This document shows, piece by piece, positions 47,617 to 56,357 of a stretch of DNA of 64,000 nt; within the stretch, counting starts at the first letter, position 1; every line of letters starts with the position of its first letter. Source of the stretch: Candidatus Iainarchaeum sp. (GTDB taxonomy: Archaea > Iainarchaeota > Iainarchaeia > Iainarchaeales > GCA-2688035); the NCBI GenBank assembly GCA_017610175.1, contig JAFCCO010000004.1, positions 18,206 through 82,205 on the forward strand, read 5' to 3'. The position numbers and the translations under genes are program-made. Below the pieces are notes generated by a model. It was not told the origin of the DNA. It did not search any database and saw only the letters and a list, made by a program, of their open reading frames with translations.

Positions 47617-47808
47617 TATTACCTTGTCAACCAAAAAAGGCACTGTTGTTTTTGACAACATCTCTTTTATTCATTTTGGATGACTATTATTACTTGCCGA
47701 TGATGATCTGACGATGACACTGAGCGAAAGCGATGACGACAGATGGGCGAACTGAGGCAAAAACATAGCTTTTTATTACATTTTGTTACAAATTATATTG
47801 GTGATTTT

Positions 47809-48051
47809 GTGGCCAAAGCAGTAATCGATTTTCATGAGCGTCAGGACCGTATTCTGACTATTGTAAAGGGAAAGTACGGTTTGGGTAACAAGTCCGAAGC
47901 GGCTAATTTAATTGTCTCAAAATTTGAAGAGGCGTTTTTGGAGCCTGAGCTAAGGCCTGAATACAGGGAAGAGCTTCTGAAAGTAGATAAAGGCAAGTTC
48001 GAGAAATTTTCAAGCGTTAAAAAATTAAGAGCTGAGCTTGAAGATGCATGA
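47809..48051 (+). CDS. DUF2683-like antitoxin
   Basis: HERQDRILTIVKGKYGLGNKSEAANLIVSKFEEAFLEPELRPEYREELL; GTG 47809 is a plausible start (ORF opens at 47743). Confidence 0.72.
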   Translation: MAKAVIDFHERQDRILTIVKGKYGLGNKSEAANLIVSKFEEAFLEPELRPEYREELLKVDKGKFEKFSSVKKLRAELEDA

Positions 48052-48316
48052 ATTTGAAATAAGTGTTAAGCTTAAGCGGATTCTGAAGAAGCTTGTTAAA
48101 AAAAACAGGTTAAGGTACGAAGCCGCCCTTAAGAAGATTGATGAAATATGTTCCAGTCAGAACATAGGGCACTACAAAAACCTATCCTACGATATGAAGG
48201 AATTTAAGAGAGCCCATATTCTTTCCCATTTTGTTTTAATTTTCAAATTTGATGAAAAAACCAATAAAGTCAAATTTGAGGACCTGCAGCGTCATGACAA
48301 TATTTACAGAAGGTGA
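48044..48316 (+). CDS. RelE/ParE-like toxin
   Basis: KLKRILKKLVKKNRLRYEAALKKIDEI ... HFVLIFKFDEKTNKVKFEDLQRHDNIYRR; overlaps the antitoxin by 8 nt. Confidence 0.75.
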   Translation: MHEFEISVKLKRILKKLVKKNRLRYEAALKKIDEICSSQNIGHYKNLSYDMKEFKRAHILSHFVLIFKFDEKTNKVKFEDLQRHDNIYRR

Positions 48317-48421
48317 ACCGGAATTAAACCCTCATCTTTCAACCAGGCTGGGCAAACCAGGGCCACACGTTTTTTTGCCAAAGCATTAAATTAAAAAAGA
48401 AAAGCACCTTTATTAGAATGA

Positions 48422-48982
48422 ATGGATTTGAAGAAACTTGGAAAGTATGCCGGCGGGCTTGCATTTTGTACCCTGTACAGGCTGCTGCGAATCTTTCCAA
48501 ACAACGACCCCATAATGGGGTTTGCGCTTCCCTACGCAAGGAAAAACAAGTGGTGGCAGGCTCTGTTGTTTCCGGTGCTTGCAATGGTATCATTTGACAT
48601 TATTACAATGCGTGTTGGCGTTTGGACAATCGGAACCGCCGGCACTTACGGATTGCTTGGCCTTCTTTTCTGGAAATATTTCCAAACCAAAAAGAGGGTT
48701 GGGCTGAAAACTTACGCAGGCGCAAGCATTGTAGGGGTTTTAATCTTTGATTTAATCACCGGACCCATAATGAGCAGCGCAATGTTTGGAATGCCGTTTG
48801 CAATCGCATTTGTCGGGCAAATCCCATTCACAATGGCACACCTTGCAAGCGCTACAGGATTCACGGTTCTTGTGGCGCCGGTTCTTGACCCGCAGTTGAG
48901 GGCAAGCCTGCAGGAAACATTTTATTCAAACATCAGAAAAACAGCAAACGCGGTTTCAACAATTGTTAAGGCGATGAGATGA
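48422..48982 (+). CDS. Polytopic membrane protein resembling DUF6580/ECF S-component-like proteins
   Basis: LYRLLRIFPNNDPIMGFALPYARK plus 4-5 TM helices (GTAGTYGLLGLLFW, AMFGMPFAIAFVGQIPFTMAHLASATGFTVLVAP). Confidence 0.6.
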   Translation: MDLKKLGKYAGGLAFCTLYRLLRIFPNNDPIMGFALPYARKNKWWQALLFPVLAMVSFDIITMRVGVWTIGTAGTYGLLGLLFWKYFQTKKRVGLKTYAGASIVGVLIFDLITGPIMSSAMFGMPFAIAFVGQIPFTMAHLASATGFTVLVAPVLDPQLRASLQETFYSNIRKTANAVSTIVKAMR

Positions 48983-49392
48983 AATTTTTTGAAAAAACCT
49001 TTCTTGCGGCAATTGCTTTGCTGCTTATTTCAACGGCAGGCTGTGTTCAGGAGAACGCAACCGCACCAACAGGGGCCGCAGAGGGAAATGCAGTAATCAC
49101 ACACCTGTACACCGGCACAGACGGTGGCATTATTTCAATTGAGATTATTGAGACAGAAATTGGCTCAAACGCATTTAATGCAATTAAAGAAAACGTTGAC
49201 ATTGAATTTGATGAGTTTGATTTCGGGGTAATGGTTAATTCCATTGCAGGAACCCCTGCACCCGAAGGGCATTACCTTGGCCTCTACATTAACGGGGAAT
49301 ATGCAAGCAAAGGAATTGCGGATTACACCGTTGAAGAGAACATGCTTATCGAGTGGAAAACAGAGAAAATAGAGGACTTTGGCCTGGAGTGA
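48979..49392 (+). CDS. Lipoprotein with DUF4430-like domain
   Basis: Lipobox LISTAGC; GVMVNSIAGTPAPEGHYLGLYINGEYASKGIADYTVEENMLIEWK; 4-bp overlap with the upstream gene. Confidence 0.75.
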   Translation: MKFFEKTFLAAIALLLISTAGCVQENATAPTGAAEGNAVITHLYTGTDGGIISIEIIETEIGSNAFNAIKENVDIEFDEFDFGVMVNSIAGTPAPEGHYLGLYINGEYASKGIADYTVEENMLIEWKTEKIEDFGLE

Positions 49393-49441
49393 TTCGGGTT
49401 AGGCAACGATTTTTAAACCCTATCTTTCTTCTTTAGTATGA

Positions 49442-49714
49442 ATGCCTTTTGATGAGTTCAGTTTTGTTTTAAGGGGACGCAATCGAAGAAATATCCTTCG
49501 CGCCTTTTTACAGGAGAAGATGACTGCCGTGCAGATTAGCAAGGCTTTAAGCATCCCCTCCTCAAACGTTGCGAGAAACATTGTGGAACTTAGGGACAGA
49601 AAGCTTATAGTGGCCCTTACAAAGGAAAGGAAGTTCAGATTCTACAAGATTACTCCCAAAGGCAGGAAAGTGCTTAAGGAAGTTGAAAGAATCAGAAAAA
49701 TGCTTCAAAAATAA
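49442..49714 (+). CDS. Winged-helix transcriptional regulator
   Basis: MTAVQISKALSIPSSNVARNIVELRDRKLIVALTKERKFRFYKITPKGRKVLKEVERI. Confidence 0.8.
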   Translation: MPFDEFSFVLRGRNRRNILRAFLQEKMTAVQISKALSIPSSNVARNIVELRDRKLIVALTKERKFRFYKITPKGRKVLKEVERIRKMLQK

Positions 49715-49716
49715 GC

Positions 49717-50079
49717 CTAAGCCTTAAGTATTTCGTTCACTTTTTCCAGAAATTCATCAGCACTGAATGGCTTGCGGATGTATGCAACAAGCCCCTTTTT
49801 TGAGAGCTCTTTCTTCCTTGCCTCACTAATTTCCAGCACACTGATGAATGCAACCTTTTGCTTTTTGTTTTTCTTCATTATTTTGTTGAAAACATCCCAG
49901 CCGCTTAAGTCAGGCATCATAATATCCACAAGAACAAGGTCGGGCTTTTCGCCCTGCATTGCCTTAAGGCAGTCACTTCCGTCCTTTACCGCAGTTACCT
50001 TGTGCCCCTTTTCCTCAAGCACGTGCACTATTAGGTCACGGATGTCCTTTTCGTTATCGCATGCAACAATTTTTGCCAT
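49717..50079 (-). CDS. Stand-alone response regulator (REC)
   Basis: MAKIVACDNEKDIRDLI, PDLVLVDIMMPDLSGWDV, AYIRKPFSADEFLEKV. Confidence 0.92.
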   Translation of the reverse strand: MAKIVACDNEKDIRDLIVHVLEEKGHKVTAVKDGSDCLKAMQGEKPDLVLVDIMMPDLSGWDVFNKIMKKNKKQKVAFISVLEISEARKKELSKKGLVAYIRKPFSADEFLEKVNEILKA

Positions 50080-50124
50080 AATACCACTCCTTTTGCCCCT
50101 CTAACTATTACAACCAAGCAGTAT

Positions 50125-52827
50125 TTAATCCTTACTTCGTACTTTTGGTTTGCCTGAAACGCAAGATTTTTCTGCAATCTTTTCAGCAGTAACGTTTCTT
50201 GCACTTATAAAAACCATTGGCTGCCCTACAATTGTAATTACCTTTGCATTTGTTTTAAAGTGCTGGTACTTTTTACCGTCGTGCCGGTACCTGTATTCAA
50301 GTCCGACTATTGACTTTTTGTTTTTCAGCAGCCCTGCCCAGGCCTTGACAACTGCCGCCTTGTCTTCAGGGTGAATTTGGGGAAATGAGTCCGGTCCCGG
50401 CAATTTTGACCCGAATATTTTTTTCCAAGCATTGTTGGCCCAGATAGTTTTTGCCTTAAGGTCTGTTATTGAAATCAGGTCGTGTGAACCCTCAGCCAGT
50501 TTCCTGAACTTTTCCTCACTTTCCTTTAATTGTTCTTCGGCTTGCTTTTTTTCCGTGACATCCCTAGATACCCCTTCTAACCCAATAATTTTGCCTTTTT
50601 TGTCGTATACCGAAGTGAAAGTGAATTCCTCATAAACTATATGGCCGTCTTTGTGGAATTGCCTTAACTCAAATCTCTTTGGGGGTGCTCTTCCTTTTTG
50701 CAAGTCCAGAATCATCTTTTCTATTTTTGGCAGGTCATCAGGGTGAGTTATTTTCCTGTAAAATAGAGGGTCATTGTAATAGTTTTCAGGAGTGTATCCT
50801 AAAAGTCTTTTCACAGACGGACTAATAAAGGTATATCCTTTTTCTAAATCCAGCCTGAACATGACATCCAAGGAATTAGTTATTAGAAAACTCAGTTTCT
50901 TTTCGCTTTCCCTTAATTTCTTTTCAGCCTTCTGTTGCTCGGTTACATTGTTCCCGATTGCAATCAATCCAGTGACCTTTCCATTTTTATCTTTTAGAAC
51001 TTTATCAGCCCATTCAATCTGAATTTCTTTTCCTTTTTTTGTAATAATTGGGTTAGTGTTTATTTGTGGTTTTGTTGCTTTTAATCTTCTTTTGAAAATT
51101 TTTCTAATTTTATTATAATCCTGTTTGGGCAAAAAAGTGGTAAACCAATCTTTTCCCTTTACTTCTTCTAATTTGTAGCCTGACACCTTTTCCATATACG
51201 GGTTAAACTTAACAATTTTCCCACCAGGATCTAAAACAAGCAGTATTGCTTGCGCAGTATCAATTATGCCCTCAGAAAAGTCTTTTTCTTTTTTCAAATC
51301 CTCTGCTGTTTTCTTTCTCTCAGTTATGTCCCTTGCGATTGCCATCGCAGTGTATTCGTCTGCAGATTCCCTGACTGAAACCGCAAGCTCAATAGCGACT
51401 TTTCTCCCCTCCTTTGCAAGCACGTTGGTTTCGATTGGTGTTTCAGAGAGGGTGCCCTTTCCAACAGCAATAAGGGACGCAAGCTTCTGCTCCATTTCAG
51501 AAACAGTTTTCTCGGAAAAAAGTGAAAGCACGCTTTTTCCCACCATTTCGCTTTCACTGTATCCAAATACCTGTTTTGCCGACGGGTTCCAGGTTGTGAT
51601 TATGAGACCTGAGTCAAATGAGAATATGGGGTCAACAGAGATTTGGACAATGTTTAAATACTTTTTCTCCGCCTCTTTCTTTGCCTTTACTGCTTCACCT
51701 AACCCAATTTCTTCCTTGGACATTCCTGTTCTAACAATTGCAAGCTTGAGGCTTGCAAGAACCCTGCTGAATGAATTGGAGAGTTGCTGAATTTCGTTAA
51801 CGCGGCTCTTTTCAAGTTTGACATCAAAGTTTCCCTTTGTTATTTTCTCAACAGCTTTTGAGAGCTTGATTAAGGGGGTTGAAACAACAACTGAGAGAAT
51901 GAATCCGATTATTGCGCTAATTAGCCCTGCAAACAATAGCGCAAACAAGATGAACGCACGAATTCTTTCAAAAGGCTCGAATGCTTCGCTTGAATCCCTT
52001 TTGACAACAAGCCCCCAGTCAACCAGCTCAACGTATTTGGTAACTGCAAAAACCAATTCGCCACGATAATCTCTGTATTCAATGAAAAGGTCTTCTTTCC
52101 CAAGCAGAGCCTGTGTAATTGGCACATTAAGCCATTCTTTTCCAACACGCCGGGTGAATGCGGCGTCCTTGTCAAATCTTAAGGGGGTAATAAAGAGCGC
52201 GGCGCCGTCCTCAGCCCTCATTGCAATGACTGTTTCTCCGCTTTTTCCCACCCCGCTGTAATCGCTTACGACCGAAAGAATTCTTTCAGCATCTGCCTCA
52301 ACCAAAAGCACGGCAATTGTTTTGTTTTCAGACACAATTGGCCCTGCAACCAGCAGAAGAGTTTGCCCTTCGTCCCCCTGCATTACTGTAATGCTTATCT
52401 CTTCAAGCCCACTAGTAAAAAATTCTTCGCCCTTACAGCTTTGCCCTTCCTGCATTGCATCGGTCGATACCACAACCTGCCCGTCAAAATCAATTACGCA
52501 CAATCTCCTAAACTTAGAAACAGATTCCTTTGCATCCAAAAGCAGGGTCTTAACAAACTCTTTGTCTTCAGGCTCTTCTTTCTCAAAATAAATTGAGAGA
52601 TGCTGCGAGAATGGGGAATTGATGGAAATCAGTTCAACTCCCTCAATGTAATCATTCAATGCCTCGTTAAGCCTTGCCACCTGAATTGATGAAACATATT
52701 CAAGTTCTGCATTCACACACTCCAAAGCGTTTTCCTCTGTAGCCTGCAGGATTGCAAAGCCAACAAAAGCCATGGGCACAACTGCAAGAAGCACAAATGC
52801 CACAACCAAAATTAGCCTAAGCTTCAT
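50125..52827 (-). CDS. Membrane sensor: Cache-like domain, HAMP, multiple PAS domains, no histidine kinase domain
   Basis: Two TM helices flanking an extracellular domain; HAMP; several PAS/PAC units ending ITERKKTAEDL, VTEQQKAEKKL, VTEKKQAEEQL; protein ends after the last PAS. Start moved to MKLRLILVV. Confidence 0.85.
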   Translation of the reverse strand: MKLRLILVVAFVLLAVVPMAFVGFAILQATEENALECVNAELEYVSSIQVARLNEALNDYIEGVELISINSPFSQHLSIYFEKEEPEDKEFVKTLLLDAKESVSKFRRLCVIDFDGQVVVSTDAMQEGQSCKGEEFFTSGLEEISITVMQGDEGQTLLLVAGPIVSENKTIAVLLVEADAERILSVVSDYSGVGKSGETVIAMRAEDGAALFITPLRFDKDAAFTRRVGKEWLNVPITQALLGKEDLFIEYRDYRGELVFAVTKYVELVDWGLVVKRDSSEAFEPFERIRAFILFALLFAGLISAIIGFILSVVVSTPLIKLSKAVEKITKGNFDVKLEKSRVNEIQQLSNSFSRVLASLKLAIVRTGMSKEEIGLGEAVKAKKEAEKKYLNIVQISVDPIFSFDSGLIITTWNPSAKQVFGYSESEMVGKSVLSLFSEKTVSEMEQKLASLIAVGKGTLSETPIETNVLAKEGRKVAIELAVSVRESADEYTAMAIARDITERKKTAEDLKKEKDFSEGIIDTAQAILLVLDPGGKIVKFNPYMEKVSGYKLEEVKGKDWFTTFLPKQDYNKIRKIFKRRLKATKPQINTNPIITKKGKEIQIEWADKVLKDKNGKVTGLIAIGNNVTEQQKAEKKLRESEKKLSFLITNSLDVMFRLDLEKGYTFISPSVKRLLGYTPENYYNDPLFYRKITHPDDLPKIEKMILDLQKGRAPPKRFELRQFHKDGHIVYEEFTFTSVYDKKGKIIGLEGVSRDVTEKKQAEEQLKESEEKFRKLAEGSHDLISITDLKAKTIWANNAWKKIFGSKLPGPDSFPQIHPEDKAAVVKAWAGLLKNKKSIVGLEYRYRHDGKKYQHFKTNAKVITIVGQPMVFISARNVTAEKIAEKSCVSGKPKVRSKD

Positions 52828-54937
52828 TGCCCACCCCCTTGCTTTTTTTGGGCTTGCCCTTGCCTGCCTTGTTTTCTTCCGCTTTTTTGGCCGGCTCTGC
52901 GGGCTTCTCTGTTTCAAATATTTTGCGAATCCTTGAGAGGATTTCCCCCGCCTGCTCATCGCTTAAAACCCCGCTGCTTTGCAGTTCAGCCACATAGTCT
53001 GAAAGGGACTTGTACCTTAGTCCCTTAACCCTTATCTGCTCAAACTCCTCGTCCCCAAGTGCACCAAGGTATTCGACAAAAACCTGCCTGATTTTCTTTT
53101 CCACATCCTCTTTGGGTGAGAAAAGCAGCTTGATTGGCAGGATTTCCCTAACCGGTTTCAGAGGGACGGTGAAGTAGAAAGTGCTTCCCTTCCCCTTCTC
53201 GCTCTCCACCCAGATTTTTCCGCCCTGGGACTCAATTATGCCGCGGCAGATGGTAAGCCCAAGCCCTGTTCCCCTGAATTTTCTGTAAATTGTCTGCTCT
53301 TCCTGGAAAAATGGCTCGAAAACCCTGGCAAGGTTTTCAGGCAAAATGCCCGCCCCCTGATCCTTTACACTGAATGCGATTCCGCTTCGCTTCAGTTCTG
53401 CCTTAATTGTTATTGTGCTTTTGGGAGGGGAAAACTTTTTTGCATTGTTTACAATGTTTCGCAGAACCTGCATTGCCCTGTCGGGATCAACCTCAATTTT
53501 GGGAAGCTTGCCAACTTGGAGGTTTAGTTTAATCTGCTTTTCAGGCAGGAAGGCATCCATTTCCTTAACCAAGTCTTGAACGGGGGCTGTTAGGCTTGCG
53601 TGCACAAAGTTGAACTTAAGCCTTGCCGCCTCAATTCTTGATATTTCAAGGAAGTCAAAAATTATCTTGTCAAGGCGGGTTGTGTTTCTAAGAATTATTT
53701 CCAAAGAATCGCGCTGCTTCCTGGGGATTTTCCCAAAGTAACCCTCCAAAAGCATCTGCAGCTGCGCCCTCATCGGAGTCATCGGGCTTCGCAGTTCGTG
53801 CGAGGTTATGGAGAGGAATTCTGTTTTTGCCTTCTCCAGCTGTTTTCGCTGCGACTCCATTTTATCAAGTGCCGAGGTTGTTTTGTTAAATGCATTCCCA
53901 AGCTGCTCCATTTCATCGCCTGTCCCTATATTGACCCTTGTGGAAAAATCCCCCTGCTCAACCTTTTCGGTTGCGTCGTGAAGCTGCTTCAATGGCTCGG
54001 AAAGGGATCTTGCAAAGAACCATGTTGCGGAAACCGAAATTATCAGAACAATCAAAAGCACAAGAAGAACCTGGTTGCGCAGCTCAAACACCAAGCCAAA
54101 AACAACCTCCTCCGGAATGTGAACCAACAGAACCCAATCGTTTCCCTCAAAATCAAGGTGCCCTTGTTCGCGTGCAAACACAGCCATGTAAGGTATCTCA
54201 TCATGTGTGTGCCTGCTTCCCCTGCTCTCACCCTCAACAAACTGAATCTCGCTTGGGTATGTAAAGAAAATGTTTTCAGTAAGTATTCCCCTCTGGTTGT
54301 GGTTTGAAAACAGGATTAGGCCGTCGCTGTCAATTAAGTCAATCAGTATTGATTCCTCTATTTCCTTTCCATCCCCTTTTGCAACATCTGAAATTATTTC
54401 AAAAAGTCTTGCAAGCGGAACTCTTGAAACAACCAGGCCAAAGGCTTCATTGTTTTCATCCCGTACCTTTGCCGCAAAGTAAAGCATGGTGTCATCCAAC
54501 TGCTCGGAGCGGTAGAAGCCAATTGGACTGTCTTCCCCGCGCGCAACATCCCTCCAGTAGCCTGAGGCAGAGTGCTGCCCCCCAAGCCCGATTCCTGTTG
54601 TGCCCGCAACCCTCACTCGGTTGAGGTCAAAGAGGGTGATGGACGAATAAGTTTTGTAAATGTCCCTGTAGAAAATCAGGCGCTCAGTTATTTCCTTTGG
54701 CGTTGAGTCCCTTGAGGCTATTATGTTATCAGTTGACATAACCTGTATGTCTGCACGCCTTTCGTAGAGGGTTCTGTCGAGCTTGTCAATGGTTTGAACT
54801 GCACGGCCCTCAAACTCCCCAATTATTTTCTCTTCAAGAATCTCAATTGACGCACTGTAAATCGGAAAGAAGACGGCGATGCTTGTAAACAGCACAAGCC
54901 CCACAAGCAAGGCAACAAGTTTTGTAGCAAACTTCAT
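52817..54937 (-). CDS. Cache-HAMP sensor histidine kinase with C-terminal extension
   Basis: TM-Cache-TM-HAMP, HisKA LSITSHELRSPMTPMRAQLQMLLEG, HATPase GAGILPENLARVFEPFFQEE ... GTGLGLTICRGIIESQGGKIWVES; extra ~110-aa C-terminal region. Confidence 0.93.
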   Translation of the reverse strand: MKFATKLVALLVGLVLFTSIAVFFPIYSASIEILEEKIIGEFEGRAVQTIDKLDRTLYERRADIQVMSTDNIIASRDSTPKEITERLIFYRDIYKTYSSITLFDLNRVRVAGTTGIGLGGQHSASGYWRDVARGEDSPIGFYRSEQLDDTMLYFAAKVRDENNEAFGLVVSRVPLARLFEIISDVAKGDGKEIEESILIDLIDSDGLILFSNHNQRGILTENIFFTYPSEIQFVEGESRGSRHTHDEIPYMAVFAREQGHLDFEGNDWVLLVHIPEEVVFGLVFELRNQVLLVLLIVLIISVSATWFFARSLSEPLKQLHDATEKVEQGDFSTRVNIGTGDEMEQLGNAFNKTTSALDKMESQRKQLEKAKTEFLSITSHELRSPMTPMRAQLQMLLEGYFGKIPRKQRDSLEIILRNTTRLDKIIFDFLEISRIEAARLKFNFVHASLTAPVQDLVKEMDAFLPEKQIKLNLQVGKLPKIEVDPDRAMQVLRNIVNNAKKFSPPKSTITIKAELKRSGIAFSVKDQGAGILPENLARVFEPFFQEEQTIYRKFRGTGLGLTICRGIIESQGGKIWVESEKGKGSTFYFTVPLKPVREILPIKLLFSPKEDVEKKIRQVFVEYLGALGDEEFEQIRVKGLRYKSLSDYVAELQSSGVLSDEQAGEILSRIRKIFETEKPAEPAKKAEENKAGKGKPKKSKGVGNEA

Positions 54938-54938
54938 T

Positions 54939-55244
54939 CTAGCCTGCCTCCATCAAAGTGCCCACAATTGAAGCCTCAAGAGCTTCACGCGGAATTTTTG
55001 TTCGCTTTGGCATTATTTCCATTGCCTCTTCACGGTTTGAAATTGCAAATTCCCTTGCCTCAAAAAGTGACTTAACGATTGCAGTTATTTCAGGTTTTCT
55101 TTCATCCAAAACAGATGGCCGGAATGCAAGAACATCGGCAATTATTCCGGAAACATCCCTTGCTGTCCCAATCATATTATAGGCTTGCGCGATGGCCTGT
55201 GATTTTGCTGGGTCCCCAAGCACTGCAACAAACTGCCTGTTCAA
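54939..55244 (-). CDS. Fragment resembling the C-terminal part of an NMT1/SsuA-type ABC substrate-binding protein
   Basis: DVSGIIADVLAFRPSVLDERKPEITAIVKSLFEAREFAISNREEAMEIMPKRTKIPREALEASIVGT; starts TTG directly after the upstream REC stop; stop is 1 nt from the HK ATG. Confidence 0.55.
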   Translation of the reverse strand: MNRQFVAVLGDPAKSQAIAQAYNMIGTARDVSGIIADVLAFRPSVLDERKPEITAIVKSLFEAREFAISNREEAMEIMPKRTKIPREALEASIVGTLMEAG

Positions 55245-55604
55245 TCAAGTCTCCCCAACAATTTTTGAAACCCGCTCAAGCAGTTCCTTTACGTCAAACG
55301 GTTTCTGAATAAAGTCAACAACGTTTGCACTGCCGAGAAGCTTTTCCTTCTCGGCTTCAGTCGGCCTTACTGCCGTAAGGTATGCGACCTTAATGCCATT
55401 TAGCTTCGGAATGATTTCCCCAACAGGTGTCCCCGGCATCATAACGTCGAGAAGGATGAGTGCGGGAGTAAATCTCTTGATTTTCTCAAGGCAATCGTCG
55501 CCGTTGATTGCGGTAACAACCTCAAAACCGCCGCTTTCAAGAACAATTTTGATTGTTTCAAGAATATCCGGCTCGTCGTCAACAACCATAATCATTTTAG
55601 ACAT
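55245..55604 (-). CDS. Stand-alone response regulator (REC)
   Basis: MSKMIMVVDDEPDILETI, FTPALILLDVMMPGTPVG, FIQKPFDVKELLERV. Confidence 0.92.
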   Translation of the reverse strand: MSKMIMVVDDEPDILETIKIVLESGGFEVVTAINGDDCLEKIKRFTPALILLDVMMPGTPVGEIIPKLNGIKVAYLTAVRPTEAEKEKLLGSANVVDFIQKPFDVKELLERVSKIVGET

Positions 55605-55894
55605 CTCCGCCCCCCCTTTAATAAATCAAATAAATAGAATTAGTTTTTGTGCTATATTAAGGTTTCCTTGCGTGCAAATAGAAAAAAAGGAGCTGAATTC
55701 CGGGGGCGAGGGCAGGCAAAAAACCTTTTTCAAAATCCTTTACCAACCCCCAATGTAAATTGTTTAAACTTATATATAAAGCTTATGTTTTTGATAGCTT
55801 TTTTGATAGGAAGATACTTAATTTTGGCGGGAAATATTTAAGGAAGTATTTTAAACAACAAAGAACAATTATTGGTCAAAAGAAAAGCAGGTGA

Positions 55895-56269
55895 ATGAAA
55901 TTGGCGAAAAAGGTTTTGATTGTCGACGACGAAGATGATGTTTGCAGCACAGTAAAGGAAATGGTGAAAAACAACGGCTTTGAGGCCGAAACAGCGAAAA
56001 GTGCCGAAGAGGCACTTGAAGTGCTTAAGCATAAAAAATTCGATTTGGTGCTAATGGATATTTACATGCCAGGCATGGCCGGAACAGAGGCTGTGGAGGC
56101 AATGAGGGACGACCCAAAGCTCAAGGACCAGAAGGTTGCGTTCCTCACGGTCGCAAAGGTGGTGGATGTTGGAAAGGAACTTATTGAAAGACTTAAGCCA
56201 GCCGATTACATCCAAAAACCTCTTGACTTTGAGGACTTCTCCAAAAGGCTGAAAAAGCTTCTCGAATAA
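55895..56269 (+). CDS. Stand-alone response regulator (REC)
   Basis: KKVLIVDDEDDVCSTV, FDLVLMDIYMPGMAGTEAV, YIQKPLDFEDFSKRL. Confidence 0.92.
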   Translation: MKLAKKVLIVDDEDDVCSTVKEMVKNNGFEAETAKSAEEALEVLKHKKFDLVLMDIYMPGMAGTEAVEAMRDDPKLKDQKVAFLTVAKVVDVGKELIERLKPADYIQKPLDFEDFSKRLKKLLE

Positions 56270-56357
56270 ATAAAAAAAGCACAATTATTCTCACTATCAA
56301 TTCCCTGCAAAAGGCAATAGGAAAACTATAAATATACTAATTCTCTAATAGAATAGA

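Noticed and set aside
47698-47740. Possible C/D-box sRNA (GATGATGA, CTGA, GATGACA, CTGA)
   Set aside because: Spacing between C/D-like boxes is too short for guide sequences; kept only as a low-interest observation.
51266-51790. 174-aa plus-strand ORF
   Set aside because: Antisense of PAS-domain coding sequence.
52828-52959. Basic N-terminal extension of the 944-aa PAS sensor ORF
   Set aside because: Overlaps the kinase C-terminus in another frame; MKLRLILVVAFVLLAVV at 52827 gives a normal signal anchor.
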